Assembly: GCA_035707825.1 (NCBI GenBank)
Contig: DASSTR010000033.1
Location: 1-58,204 of the forward strand
Source: VRUE01 sp035707825
Lineage (GTDB): Bacteria > Actinomycetota > Thermoleophilia > Solirubrobacterales > 70-9
Direction: 5' to 3'
DNA length: 58,204 nucleotides
Shown: piece by piece, positions 25,499 to 33,511 of the stretch
Numbering within the stretch: the stretch's first letter is position 1
Layout of the letters: every line of letters starts with the position of its first letter
Program-made: the position numbers and the translations under genes
The notes under the pieces: generated by a model
Database searches by the model: none
The model's input: the letters and a program-made list of their open reading frames with translations, nothing else
Told to the model about the DNA's origin: nothing

Positions 25499-26935
25499 GT
25501 GGGAAGAAGGCTGCTGCCGGGGATTTGCGTGTTGGCATTGCTGGCGAGCGCTACGCCAGCGCAGGGGATGGATTGGCAGGTTCGTCAGCTCGAAGGCGAA
25601 CCTGGGCAACTGTCGCTATTCGCGATCTCATGCCCGACTGTGTCCTTTTGCGTAGCAGTCGGGGGCAACAACCTCGTCGTCACCTCGACCGATCCGAGCG
25701 GTCCCCTTGCCGACTGGCATCCCTTCTACGTGGGAGCAGGGCCGGTTGTCCCTGAAGGAGGGTTTTTCAACGGGCGCCAGATCAGGGGCGTCTCGTGTCC
25801 CTCACCCAGTCTCTGTGTGGCGGTCACCTTCGAAGGGCTGATCTATTCGTCGACAAATCCCACAGGTGGAAGCGCCGCCTGGCAGACGGTTGACCTCGGC
25901 GGCCAGGGAGGGCCGAACACTCACCTGTACGGGGTTTCCTGTCCGACGATGTATTTCTGTGCGGCCGCGGCCGGCAAGGGCAAACTCGTCACCACTGCCG
26001 ATCCGACAGGCGACGCCTCGGCTTGGTCCATCGCGACTCTTCCACAGCCTCTGGAATTGCATGGCATCTCCTGTACGTCGGCCTCGCTCTGTGTCGCGGT
26101 AGGCGAAGACGGGGACAAGTCGACCGCTGACGGTCAGATCGTCACCTCGACCAATCCACTGGCCGGACTCTGGACCGTGAGCAGGGCGTCCGGCTCGCAG
26201 GGGGCGATGTTCGGCGTCGCCTGTCCGTCCCCGACCCTTTGCGTGAGCGGCAACGAGGCAGGCAATCTCGCTGTTTCCGTCAATCCGACCGGCGGCCCCG
26301 TTGCCTGGGACACCTATGACGGAGGCGGCAGCGTCCAGATCACCGCGTCCTCTTGTGCCTCCAACTCCAAATGCGTGGCTGTTGACAACAACGGTGACGT
26401 CCTAGCCTCGAAAAATCCAACCGGAGGACAGCAAGCCTGGTCGTTTACCAACCTGATCCCCTACGCGAGCTACCCGAGCGACTTGAACGGCAACGCGTTC
26501 TGGGGCGTCTCCTGTCCGACGGCGGACTTCTGTGCGGTGTCCGCGACGAAGGGAAAGATCGTCACCCTCGACGAACCGCTGGCGGTAGACCCGACGCCGA
26601 CCGGGAAGAAACAGCGCCGGGCCCCCAAGCGGCCGAAGACGACGATCGCGCTCAGCCCGGGTCCCATAAACCGCACCACGCACGGAATCTTCAAGGCTCG
26701 ATTCCGATTCTTTGCCAACGGCAGAGTTCGCCGCTTCGTCTGCCGGATCGACAGGCGCAAACCGAGGGCCTGCCGCTCGCCGAAGACCTACCGTGTGGGA
26801 GCCGGGCGACATGTTTTCCGGGTGCGGGCTGTCGGCCTCACCGGCTTCAAGGGGCCATTCGCAAAGGCCAAGTTCCGCGTCTTTACTCCTCGCCAGTGGC
26901 CGCCGGGGGCGCCACCTCCGGCGTCGGCTCGATAG
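25499..26935 (+). CDS. Secreted protein with seven SC-x5-C repeats and an Ig-like C-terminal domain
   Basis: A 478-residue protein. A GTG at 25499 after GAGGAGAG opens a signal peptide (residues 1-22, RRLLPGICVLALLASATPAQG). Residues 37-345 hold seven repeats around SC(P/T/A)xxxxC(V/A)AV, spaced about 38-50 residues: SCPTVSFCVAV, SCPSPSLCVAV, SCPTMYFCAAA, SCTSASLCVAV, ACPSPTLCVSG, SCASNSKCVAV, SCPTADFCAVS. The regular spacing suggests a disulfide-stabilised beta-propeller. The final domain (FVCRIDRRKPRACRSPKTY and HVFRVRAVG) matches the FxCRxD..C.SP..Y repeat in the protein at 31916. It probably acts at the cell surface. No enzyme motif is visible. Confidence 0.75.
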   Translation: MGRRLLPGICVLALLASATPAQGMDWQVRQLEGEPGQLSLFAISCPTVSFCVAVGGNNLVVTSTDPSGPLADWHPFYVGAGPVVPEGGFFNGRQIRGVSCPSPSLCVAVTFEGLIYSSTNPTGGSAAWQTVDLGGQGGPNTHLYGVSCPTMYFCAAAAGKGKLVTTADPTGDASAWSIATLPQPLELHGISCTSASLCVAVGEDGDKSTADGQIVTSTNPLAGLWTVSRASGSQGAMFGVACPSPTLCVSGNEAGNLAVSVNPTGGPVAWDTYDGGGSVQITASSCASNSKCVAVDNNGDVLASKNPTGGQQAWSFTNLIPYASYPSDLNGNAFWGVSCPTADFCAVSATKGKIVTLDEPLAVDPTPTGKKQRRAPKRPKTTIALSPGPINRTTHGIFKARFRFFANGRVRRFVCRIDRRKPRACRSPKTYRVGAGRHVFRVRAVGLTGFKGPFAKAKFRVFTPRQWPPGAPPPASAR

Positions 26936-26940
26936 GAGCC

Positions 26941-27828
26941 TTAAGGGTCTTCCTCTCGTTGAGCGGCGGCCAGGGCTTGGTCGAGGGCGGCGGCGATCTC
27001 GCCGGGGCTTTCGACCTGCGGATAGTGGCCGGCGCCGGGCAGCTCGATGACCTCGACTCCCGGCCGCAACGCCCGCAGCCCGTCGAGGACCTTCACCGTC
27101 GCGACGGGGTCTTGCAGGCCCCAGGCGAGGGTGAGCGGGCGGGGCCAATCGCGGATCGCCCCATGCCAGCGATCGGTGAAGCGTTCGCGCTCGGCCATGT
27201 AGTTGATCGTTCGGTGCGCGATTCGCTGGCCGTCGTTGTGGGCGATCAGCGACCACTGGTCGGCCGCCTCCTCATCGGTGAGGGGATGGTCGGCCGAGAA
27301 GACGCGTGAGAACTGAGCCCGGAACGAGCGCTCTGTGGTCAGGCGCGCGAACAGGCCCCCGAGCCGGCTGCGCAGCATGCGCTGGCCAAGGGTTGGGCTG
27401 GCGAGATGTAGCAGCATGCTGCCGTTGAAGAGCAGCGCCCCGGTGAGGTCGATGGAGCACTTGCCGCGTAGGTCGCGCGCGATCAGCTCGGTGGCGACGG
27501 AGGTCCCCATGTCATGGGCGATGAGGAAGGTCGGCGGCGAGCCGGCTCGACGGACGATCTCTTCTGCGGCGTCGGCCTGCCAGGCAAGCGTGTACGTATG
27601 GTCGGCCGGCTTGTCGGAGAGGCCGAAGCCGAGGAAGTCGAAGGCCGCCGAGCTGGCGTTCGGCCGCGCCTCGAGAACCTCGCGCCAGTCATAAGAGGCG
27701 GACGGGAAGCCATGCAGGAAGAGCAGGAGGGGGCCGCTGCCCTCGCGTCGCATGACGAAGAGATCGCGACCGAGGACCTCCTCCATCGCGCCCTCCCCCC
27801 GCCAGCGAGCAACCCTCTCGGTCAGCAC
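26941..27828 (-). CDS. Alpha/beta hydrolase (haloalkane dehalogenase/epoxide hydrolase-like)
   Basis: A 295-residue hydrolase from a GTG at 27828 (an ATG at 27786 is the alternative). LLLFLHGFPSASYDWREVL holds the HGFP oxyanion motif and a downstream Trp. The nucleophile elbow is AHDMGTS with Asp, not Ser, as in haloalkane dehalogenases and epoxide hydrolases. LAWGLQDPV supplies the acid and ELPGAGHYPQVESP the catalytic His. The cap lies between about 140 and 215. Sequence further upstream in this frame is antisense to the MFS-cNBD gene. The fold is certain; haloalkane versus epoxide substrate is not. The gene is divergent from the next one, 43 bases apart. Confidence 0.85.
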   Translation of the reverse strand: MLTERVARWRGEGAMEEVLGRDLFVMRREGSGPLLLFLHGFPSASYDWREVLEARPNASSAAFDFLGFGLSDKPADHTYTLAWQADAAEEIVRRAGSPPTFLIAHDMGTSVATELIARDLRGKCSIDLTGALLFNGSMLLHLASPTLGQRMLRSRLGGLFARLTTERSFRAQFSRVFSADHPLTDEEAADQWSLIAHNDGQRIAHRTINYMAERERFTDRWHGAIRDWPRPLTLAWGLQDPVATVKVLDGLRALRPGVEVIELPGAGHYPQVESPGEIAAALDQALAAAQREEDP

Positions 27829-27871
27829 GTGAGCAGGATAGAGCGCTTCACCTGGGTCATAACCGGTTATC

Positions 27872-29560
27872 TTGCGGCCGGTGATCTCGCGCACCTGGAC
27901 GGCACTGAAGGCCAGTGTGCGCGCCTTGGCCGTCGACTTCGCCAATCCCGACATGGGCCGGCTGGGAGTCTCGGCGGCGGCGGTCTCGTTTGCGACCTGG
28001 AGCTTCACCATCGCGCTCGGCGTCTACGGCTTCGAGGCTCACGGCGCCGCCGGGGTCGGGATCGTCGCCCTGATTCGCTACCTGCCCGCGGCGCTCGTAT
28101 CGCCTCTCGTCGGGCTGTTGATCGATCGGCTGCCGCGCAAGTCGGTGATGTTCTGGAGTGCGTTCTCCGCCACGGCGATCCTCTGCGGAGCGTCCGCGGC
28201 GGCGGCGCTCGACGCACCTACGTGGGTGGTCTTCGCTTTCCCGGCCCTCTTCGCCGTGGCCGTCTGCGGGTACGCCCCGGCGTACGCCGCCCTGACGCCG
28301 ACGCTCGTGGAGACGCCGCAGCAGCTGTCCGCGAGCAACGTGACTCACAGCATGATGGAGAACGGGGGCTCGCTGATCGCGGCTCTCGTCGCCGGCGTCC
28401 TGCTCGGGCCGACGTCCCCGGCCTTCGTGATCGGCGTCGCGGCCGCCGCCACGCTGCTCACCTGCCTGCTCGTCTACGGCGTGCACAGCGACCGCCGCCC
28501 CGAATACGTCGCCGCGAAGGACGAGGTGGCGAGCGCATTCAGGGAGGTGACCCGTGGCGCCAGGGCGCTGGCTTTCCACCCGGCGCTGCGCCTCTCCTCC
28601 GCGACCTTGGTCCTGCTCTTCCTCTTCGAGGGCTTTGCCGACGTGCTGGTCGTCGTGATGGCCCTGGAGCTTCTCCACCTCGATCAGGGGAGCGTCGGCT
28701 TCCTCAACGCGACGTGGGGGATAGGGGCTGTGATCGGCGCTCTCGCCCTGGCGATGCTGTTCGATCGGGGCAGGCTCGTGCTCGCCATCGCCGGCGGCAG
28801 CGTCGTGGTCGGCGCGGCGACGATGCTGCCGGGAATCGCCCCGCACGCGGCGGCGGCCTACTGCGGCTGGTTCGGCATCGGGGCAGGCTTCGTCTTCGTC
28901 GAGGTGGCGGCGAAAACCCTGATGCAGCGGCTGGGCTCCGATGAGACCTTCGGGCGGGTGATCGGCGCGCTCGAGTCGGGCCGCCAGGCAGCGATGGCGC
29001 TCGGCTCGATCTGCGCCGTCCTGCTCGTCGAGCTCCTCCATGTGCGCGGGGCGCTGATCGCCCTCGGCGCCCTGCTGCCCTTCTTCGTCCTCATCTGGTG
29101 GACGCGGCTGCGCGCCTATGAGGTCGGCGCGCCGGTCGCCGAGGAGCATTACCGGCTGCTGCGCGGTAACTCGATCTTCCAGCCGCTGCCGCTGGCCACG
29201 CTCGAGCGCCTCAGTCACGACCTGGTTCCCGTCGAGGTCCCGGCTGGCGAGGACGTGATCGTTCAGGGCGAGATCGGCGATCGCTTCTTCCTCATCGAGG
29301 AGGGCCAGGTCGAGGTCTTCGAAGACGGCGCCTTCCGCCGCAACGAGGGCCCGGGAGAGTCGTTCGGGGAGATCGCCCTTCTGCATGGCGTTCCGCGGAC
29401 CGCGACCGTGCGGACGACCAAAGAGACCCGCCTGCTGGCACTCAACCGCGACCAGTTCCTGCTCGCGGTGACCGGCCACAGGCGCAGCCACCAGCTGGCG
29501 CATGCCGTGGTCGACGAGCGCTGGCCCGGCGAGCGCTCCCCCGCGGCGGTCTCGGAGTGA
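27872..29560 (+). CDS. MFS transporter fused to a C-terminal cyclic nucleotide-binding domain
   Basis: A 562-residue fusion. Residues 30-415 hold about twelve hydrophobic segments with the MFS-like LVGLLIDRLPRKSVMFWSA (motif A) and AMLFDRG in the second half. Residues 425-545 form a cNMP-binding domain: LATLERLSHDLVPVEVPAGEDVIVQGEIGDRFFLIEEG, shown here in two blocks (ERLSHDLVPVEVPAGE and IGDRFFLIEEGQVEVF). The phosphate-binding cassette FGEIALLHGVPRTATV (about 497-512) keeps the Glu and Arg that clasp the cyclic phosphate. The start is unsettled: TTG at 27872, GTG at 27881 or ATG at 27953. It overlaps the cyclase gene by GTGA. The transported substrate is unknown. Confidence 0.85.
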   Translation: MRPVISRTWTALKASVRALAVDFANPDMGRLGVSAAAVSFATWSFTIALGVYGFEAHGAAGVGIVALIRYLPAALVSPLVGLLIDRLPRKSVMFWSAFSATAILCGASAAAALDAPTWVVFAFPALFAVAVCGYAPAYAALTPTLVETPQQLSASNVTHSMMENGGSLIAALVAGVLLGPTSPAFVIGVAAAATLLTCLLVYGVHSDRRPEYVAAKDEVASAFREVTRGARALAFHPALRLSSATLVLLFLFEGFADVLVVVMALELLHLDQGSVGFLNATWGIGAVIGALALAMLFDRGRLVLAIAGGSVVVGAATMLPGIAPHAAAAYCGWFGIGAGFVFVEVAAKTLMQRLGSDETFGRVIGALESGRQAAMALGSICAVLLVELLHVRGALIALGALLPFFVLIWWTRLRAYEVGAPVAEEHYRLLRGNSIFQPLPLATLERLSHDLVPVEVPAGEDVIVQGEIGDRFFLIEEGQVEVFEDGAFRRNEGPGESFGEIALLHGVPRTATVRTTKETRLLALNRDQFLLAVTGHRRSHQLAHAVVDERWPGERSPAAVSE

Positions 29561-31434
29561 CGACGCCGCGCAGGCTGCGGCGGCGGCGGGAATTGGCGAT
29601 CCTGCTCGTCGTAGTCGGGGCGGCGGCGATCGGGATAGTCGCCTACGCGACCCACCTCACCCGCAGTCTCGAGCTGCAGAGCGTCGATGCCCGCTTCTCG
29701 ATCCGGGGCGCCCAGGAGCAGCCAGACGACGTCGCGGTCGTCGGCATCGACGACCGCACCTTCAGCGAACTGGGGCTGCAGTGGCCCTTCCCGCGCTCGC
29801 TGCATGGGCGGGTGATCGACCGCCTCCATGAAGCCGGGGCGAAGGCGATCGCGGTCGACATCCAGTTCACAGAGGAAACGACTCCGCGCCAGGACAACGC
29901 CCTGGTCGAAGCGGTCGCCCGCGCGGGCGGGGTGGTCCTCTCGACCACGGAAACCGACAGCAGGGGGCACAGCCGAATCTTCGGAGGCGAAAACGTGGTC
30001 CGGGGTATCGGGGCTCGTGCCGGCAACGGCAACGTCGTCCCAGAACCAGGTGGGAAGTTCCGCAAGATGGCCTACGAAATCGATGGCCTGGTCAGCCTCG
30101 GCGTCGCGACCGCGGAAGCCGCCACCGGAGAAGAGATAGATCCCTCCGAGATGGAAGGCGACGGCGAAGCGTGGATCGACTACCGGGGGCCGCCGGAAAC
30201 GATCGCCAACTACCCCTATTCGCGGGTGCTGCGCGGGAAGGTGCCGGATTCCGCGTTCCGGGGCAAGGCGGTGATCGTCGGGGCGACCGCTCCCTCGCTA
30301 CAGGACCTGCACGCGACCTCGACAACCAAAGACGAGCTGATGTCGGGACCGGAAATCCAGGCCAACGCGGCCTGGACCGCAATGCATGGCTTCCCGCTCT
30401 CCTCCTCCAACGCCGTCGTCGACCTGCTGCTGATCCTGCTGCTGGCGGCGGCGCCGGCCGCGGCGACGCTGCGCATGAAAGCGCTGCCCGCGCTCCTCGT
30501 CGCCGTGGCCCTCGGCTTCCTCTACGCCGCCGGCGCCCAGGTCGCATTTGACCGCGGCAGCGTGCTGCCGCTCGTCTATCCGCTTCTGGCTCTCACCCTG
30601 TCCGCCCTCGGGGCCCTCGCCGTCAACTACGTGATCAACGCCTTCGAGCGCCAGCACGTCCACGACACCTTCGCGCGCTTCGTGCCCGCGGCGGTTGTGG
30701 GTGAAGTCCTCGCTCGCACCGACGAAGACCTGCGGCTCGGCGGCGTGCGGCGCGAGACCACCATCCTCTTCAGTGACCTGCGCGGCTTCACCACGTTTTC
30801 GGAGGAGCTGCCTCCCGACACCGTGATCGAAGTCCTGAATCGCTACCTGGGGGAGATGAGCGACGCGATCATGGACCACGGCGGCACGCTCGTCGCCTTT
30901 ATGGGCGACGGCATCATGGCCGTCTTCGGCGCTCCGCTCGAGCAGCCCGACCACGCCGATCGCGCGGTGGCCGCCGCGCGCGAGATGCTCGAAGTGCGCT
31001 TGCCGCGCTTCAACGTCTGGATGGAAGAGGTCGGCATGGACCGCGGCTTCGACATGGGGGTCGGCCTCAACACCGGCATGGTGATGAGCGGTCAGGTGGG
31101 CTCAGAACGGCGGGTCGAGTACACGGCGATTGGCGATACCACCAACACGGCCGCGCGCCTCGAGGGCATGACCAAAGGCACCGGGCACCAGATCTTCATC
31201 GCCGACTCGACGCGGCGGGCGCTGCAGCGAGAGGTGCCGGACATCGAGCTGGTCGGCGAGCACGAGGTGAGGGGACGGGCGCATGCGGTCACGGTCTGGA
31301 CGCTGCCGACCCGGCCCGAGAGCCGACCGGGCGACGATGCCTCACCGAGCGAGGGTGCCTCAGGCGGCGACGGCGAGAAGGGCGGTGCCGAAGAGGAAGA
31401 CCACGTGGAAGGCCTGGTCGACGGCAACCCGTAG
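29557..31434 (+). CDS. CHASE2-domain class III adenylate/guanylate cyclase
   Basis: A 625-residue membrane cyclase. A first helix (residues 8-28) precedes an extracytoplasmic CHASE2 sensor (30-285), with DVAVVGIDDRTFSELGLQWPF and ELMSGPEIQANAAWTAMHG as typical blocks. Two or three helices (285-365) follow, then the cyclase domain (385-590). Metal Asps lie in LFSDLRGF (near 406) and MGDGIMAVFG; EYTAIGDTTNTAARLE holds the purine-specifying Asp and the transition-state Asn/Arg. The usual Lys before the second metal Asp is not present (LVAFMGD). The GTG start shares GTGA with the MFS-cNBD stop, implying coupled translation. The acidic tail overlaps the opposite-strand DUF3307 gene. Confidence 0.9.
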   Translation: MTTPRRLRRRRELAILLVVVGAAAIGIVAYATHLTRSLELQSVDARFSIRGAQEQPDDVAVVGIDDRTFSELGLQWPFPRSLHGRVIDRLHEAGAKAIAVDIQFTEETTPRQDNALVEAVARAGGVVLSTTETDSRGHSRIFGGENVVRGIGARAGNGNVVPEPGGKFRKMAYEIDGLVSLGVATAEAATGEEIDPSEMEGDGEAWIDYRGPPETIANYPYSRVLRGKVPDSAFRGKAVIVGATAPSLQDLHATSTTKDELMSGPEIQANAAWTAMHGFPLSSSNAVVDLLLILLLAAAPAAATLRMKALPALLVAVALGFLYAAGAQVAFDRGSVLPLVYPLLALTLSALGALAVNYVINAFERQHVHDTFARFVPAAVVGEVLARTDEDLRLGGVRRETTILFSDLRGFTTFSEELPPDTVIEVLNRYLGEMSDAIMDHGGTLVAFMGDGIMAVFGAPLEQPDHADRAVAAAREMLEVRLPRFNVWMEEVGMDRGFDMGVGLNTGMVMSGQVGSERRVEYTAIGDTTNTAARLEGMTKGTGHQIFIADSTRRALQREVPDIELVGEHEVRGRAHAVTVWTLPTRPESRPGDDASPSEGASGGDGEKGGAEEEDHVEGLVDGNP

Positions 31435-31755
31435 CCCGGGTGAGTTCTGTGAGATGCCCTTGACGGTCGCCATGTAGGAGTCGAGGAGCCGCCCGTCGTC
31501 CTGGGCCATGTGGGGAATGGCGACCGCAAAGCCGATCAGCACCGCCCACGCGGCGTCGGTTTCGAGCCCGACCCAGACGAGGGCGGGAAGGAACGCGACG
31601 GTGTAGCTGAGGGTGTGGCTCAGCAGGGCTCGGCGGCGTACCGGGTCGCTGCCCAACCCGCCCAGCTTGAAGCGAGCTTGCCAATCGGTCTGCAGAAGGA
31701 AGTCACCGACGAGGTGGCAGACGATGAAGACCGCGAACGCCTCGGTCCAGTTCAA
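31360..31755 (-). CDS. DUF3307 membrane protein
   Basis: A 131-residue DUF3307 protein: CHLVGDFLLQTDWQARFK, RRRALLSHTLSYTVAFLP and the C-terminal VDQAFHVVFLFGTALLAV. These are the family's repeated HxxGD and LLSHTLxY blocks in four helices. The family has no known biochemical role. The start is a TTG at 31755 with no strong ribosome site. The final 75 bases overlap the 3-prime end of the cyclase gene on the other strand, so both coding constraints act there; this may explain the cyclase's low-complexity acidic tail. Confidence 0.72.
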   Translation of the reverse strand: MNWTEAFAVFIVCHLVGDFLLQTDWQARFKLGGLGSDPVRRRALLSHTLSYTVAFLPALVWVGLETDAAWAVLIGFAVAIPHMAQDDGRLLDSYMATVKGISQNSPGLRVAVDQAFHVVFLFGTALLAVAA

Positions 31756-31915
31756 GGTTTGGGGACGGGGGAGGGGCTCATGTAGGGCGGCAGGCTAAGC
31801 CAATCGACGGCGTCCCGGTTCGACGGGGACGCTAATACGACACCCGTCGAATCCGTCATTGCACAGCTAAAGCTTTGTGGCTTGCCCACCGAAAAGATAT
31901 GGTTACCCGCCTTCG

Positions 31916-33136
31916 ATGCGGCGAAAACTCCTCATCGCGTTCTCGGCTGTGCTGCTCCTGCTCGTGGTCCTGCTGACCGCCGCGTCCGCCTCGGTCACCA
32001 ACACCAGGATCACCTCCGGGCCCTCCGGAGCCATCGGCACCGACTCCGCAACCTTCACCTTCACCTCCCCGGAGCGGGGTGGCTTCGAGTGCCGGTTCGA
32101 CTCACGCAATCGAGCCGATTGGGCTTCCTGCGACTCGCCGAAAACCTATAGCGAGCTCGCCGAGGGCTCCCACACTTTCGAAGTCCGTGCGCTGAACAAA
32201 GCCGGTCACCCCGACCCCACTCCCTCGGCCGCCAGCTTCTTCGTCGAGGCCGAACCGCCGGATACCGCCATCGCGTCGGCCCCCAGCGAGACGATCGCGG
32301 CCCGCCAGGCGAGCTTCGCGTTCGAGGCCACCCAGGCTGGAACCTTCGAATGCAGCCTCGACTCCGCGGCCTGGTCCGTTTGCCTTTCGCCGCAGGTATA
32401 CGACTCTCTCTCCGACGGCCCTCACACCTTTGAAGTCCGCGCCGTCAACGAGCTGGGTCAGGCCGATCCCACACCGGCTGTCGTCGACTTTGCCGTCTCT
32501 ATTCCGGCTGTCCCTGTCGCGAAAGCGGCGGTCCTGGCTCCTTCGGGGCCGAGTGGCCCGGTCGCCGGTGAGACCTTCAACCTCGCACTGGTCGATGGCA
32601 CCGTCGATCTGATCTGCCCGGGCGAAAGCGAGATCAGCCGCCTGAAGGACTTCAAACAGATCCCGATGGGCTGCCTGATCAACACCCGGAAGGGCACCGT
32701 CGACCTGACCGCCTCCAAAGGCTCCTCGGGCGAGAAACAGTCCGCCCACTTCTGGGGCGGGGTCTTCATCGCCACCCAGCCTCCGGGCGACGACCAGAAG
32801 GTGGAATTGAAGCTTGCCGGCAAACGGATGTGCGAGCGCCGGGGCGGGTCCAAGGGCAGTGCCACGATCAGCCGCGCCAAGCGGGGCGGGGGACGCAAGC
32901 TCTGGGGGAGCGGCAAGGGGAACTACAAGACCAGCGGCAGCTATGGCTCGGCCACGGTTCGCGGCACCACCTGGCTGGTCGTCGATCGCTGCGACGCCTC
33001 GACGCTGTTCAAGGTCTCCGAAGGGACCGTTTGGGTCCGCGACTTCATCAAAGGCAGGCTGATCGTCCTCGAAGCCGGTGATCGGTATATCGCCAAAGCG
33101 GCGATCCCCCGCCTGGGGCCAAACCTTTGGAAGTGA
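31916..33136 (+). CDS. Secreted protein with two Ig-like repeats and a FecR-like C-terminal domain
   Basis: A 406-residue protein from the ATG at 31916 (MRRKLLIAFSAVLLLLVVLL signal peptide). Residues 28-115 and 118-200 each contain the repeat FxCxxD..W..C.SP..Y..L..G.HTFEVRA.N..G..DPTP, a beta-sandwich seen in surface proteins of Solirubrobacterales. Residues 215-405 (AGETFNLALVDGTVDLICPG, GTVDLTASKG, GSATVRGTTWLVVDRCD, FKVSEGTVWVRDFIKGRLIVLEAGD) look like FecR-type beta repeats, with RGTTW as the key piece. It is probably an envelope-exposed adhesin or sensor. A GTG at 31877 is in frame but would precede the signal peptide by 13 residues. Confidence 0.75.
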   Translation: MRRKLLIAFSAVLLLLVVLLTAASASVTNTRITSGPSGAIGTDSATFTFTSPERGGFECRFDSRNRADWASCDSPKTYSELAEGSHTFEVRALNKAGHPDPTPSAASFFVEAEPPDTAIASAPSETIAARQASFAFEATQAGTFECSLDSAAWSVCLSPQVYDSLSDGPHTFEVRAVNELGQADPTPAVVDFAVSIPAVPVAKAAVLAPSGPSGPVAGETFNLALVDGTVDLICPGESEISRLKDFKQIPMGCLINTRKGTVDLTASKGSSGEKQSAHFWGGVFIATQPPGDDQKVELKLAGKRMCERRGGSKGSATISRAKRGGGRKLWGSGKGNYKTSGSYGSATVRGTTWLVVDRCDASTLFKVSEGTVWVRDFIKGRLIVLEAGDRYIAKAAIPRLGPNLWK

Positions 33137-33468
33137 ATCGAGTCGCTCGCATCGCGCTTGCCGGCCTTCTGGTCACAGCCCTGGTGGGCACTCCCGCGCT
33201 TGCCGCCGCCGGGCGGCTGTCCATCCCCAGGGCCCGCGAGCGAGCCGAGGCCTTTGCCGAGAGCACCTGCGCGCATGACAAGAGCTGCTTCGACTCCGGC
33301 GTCATGGAGTGCCGGCGGCAGGGCGATCGCGTCGTCCTTTGCCGCATCTACGACCACCGGCGAACCGAGAAGCAGGGCGACTTTCGCTGCACCCGGCTCG
33401 TGCGGCTGGGCCTGCAGCCGCGCACCCACCGCGTACCGGTGACGGGCGTCGGCGGCTGGGACTGCTGA
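33133..33468 (+). CDS. Small secreted Cys-containing protein
   Basis: A 111-residue protein whose GTG at 33133 shares GTGA with the stop of the FecR-like gene. Residues 1-25 are a signal peptide (RVARIALAGLLVTALVGTPALA). The mature part has six cysteines in CAHDKSCFDSGVMECRR, LCRIYDH, FRCTRL and the terminal GGWDC, which suggests a disulfide-knotted fold. No family is recognised. Translational coupling implies a partner role with the upstream surface protein. Confidence 0.68.
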   Translation: MNRVARIALAGLLVTALVGTPALAAAGRLSIPRARERAEAFAESTCAHDKSCFDSGVMECRRQGDRVVLCRIYDHRRTEKQGDFRCTRLVRLGLQPRTHRVPVTGVGGWDC

Positions 33469-33511
33469 GCGGGCCGCCCCGCAGCGGCCGCCCTGGGCGA
33501 GAATCCCTCCG

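Noticed and set aside
27857..29503. A 548-residue minus-strand open frame
   Set aside because: Antisense to the MFS-cNBD fusion; its composition (Arg, Asp, Gln, His) is typical of a shadow.
31834..31842. TAATACGAC resembling a T7 promoter core
   Set aside because: Nine-base coincidence; no phage polymerase or further match.
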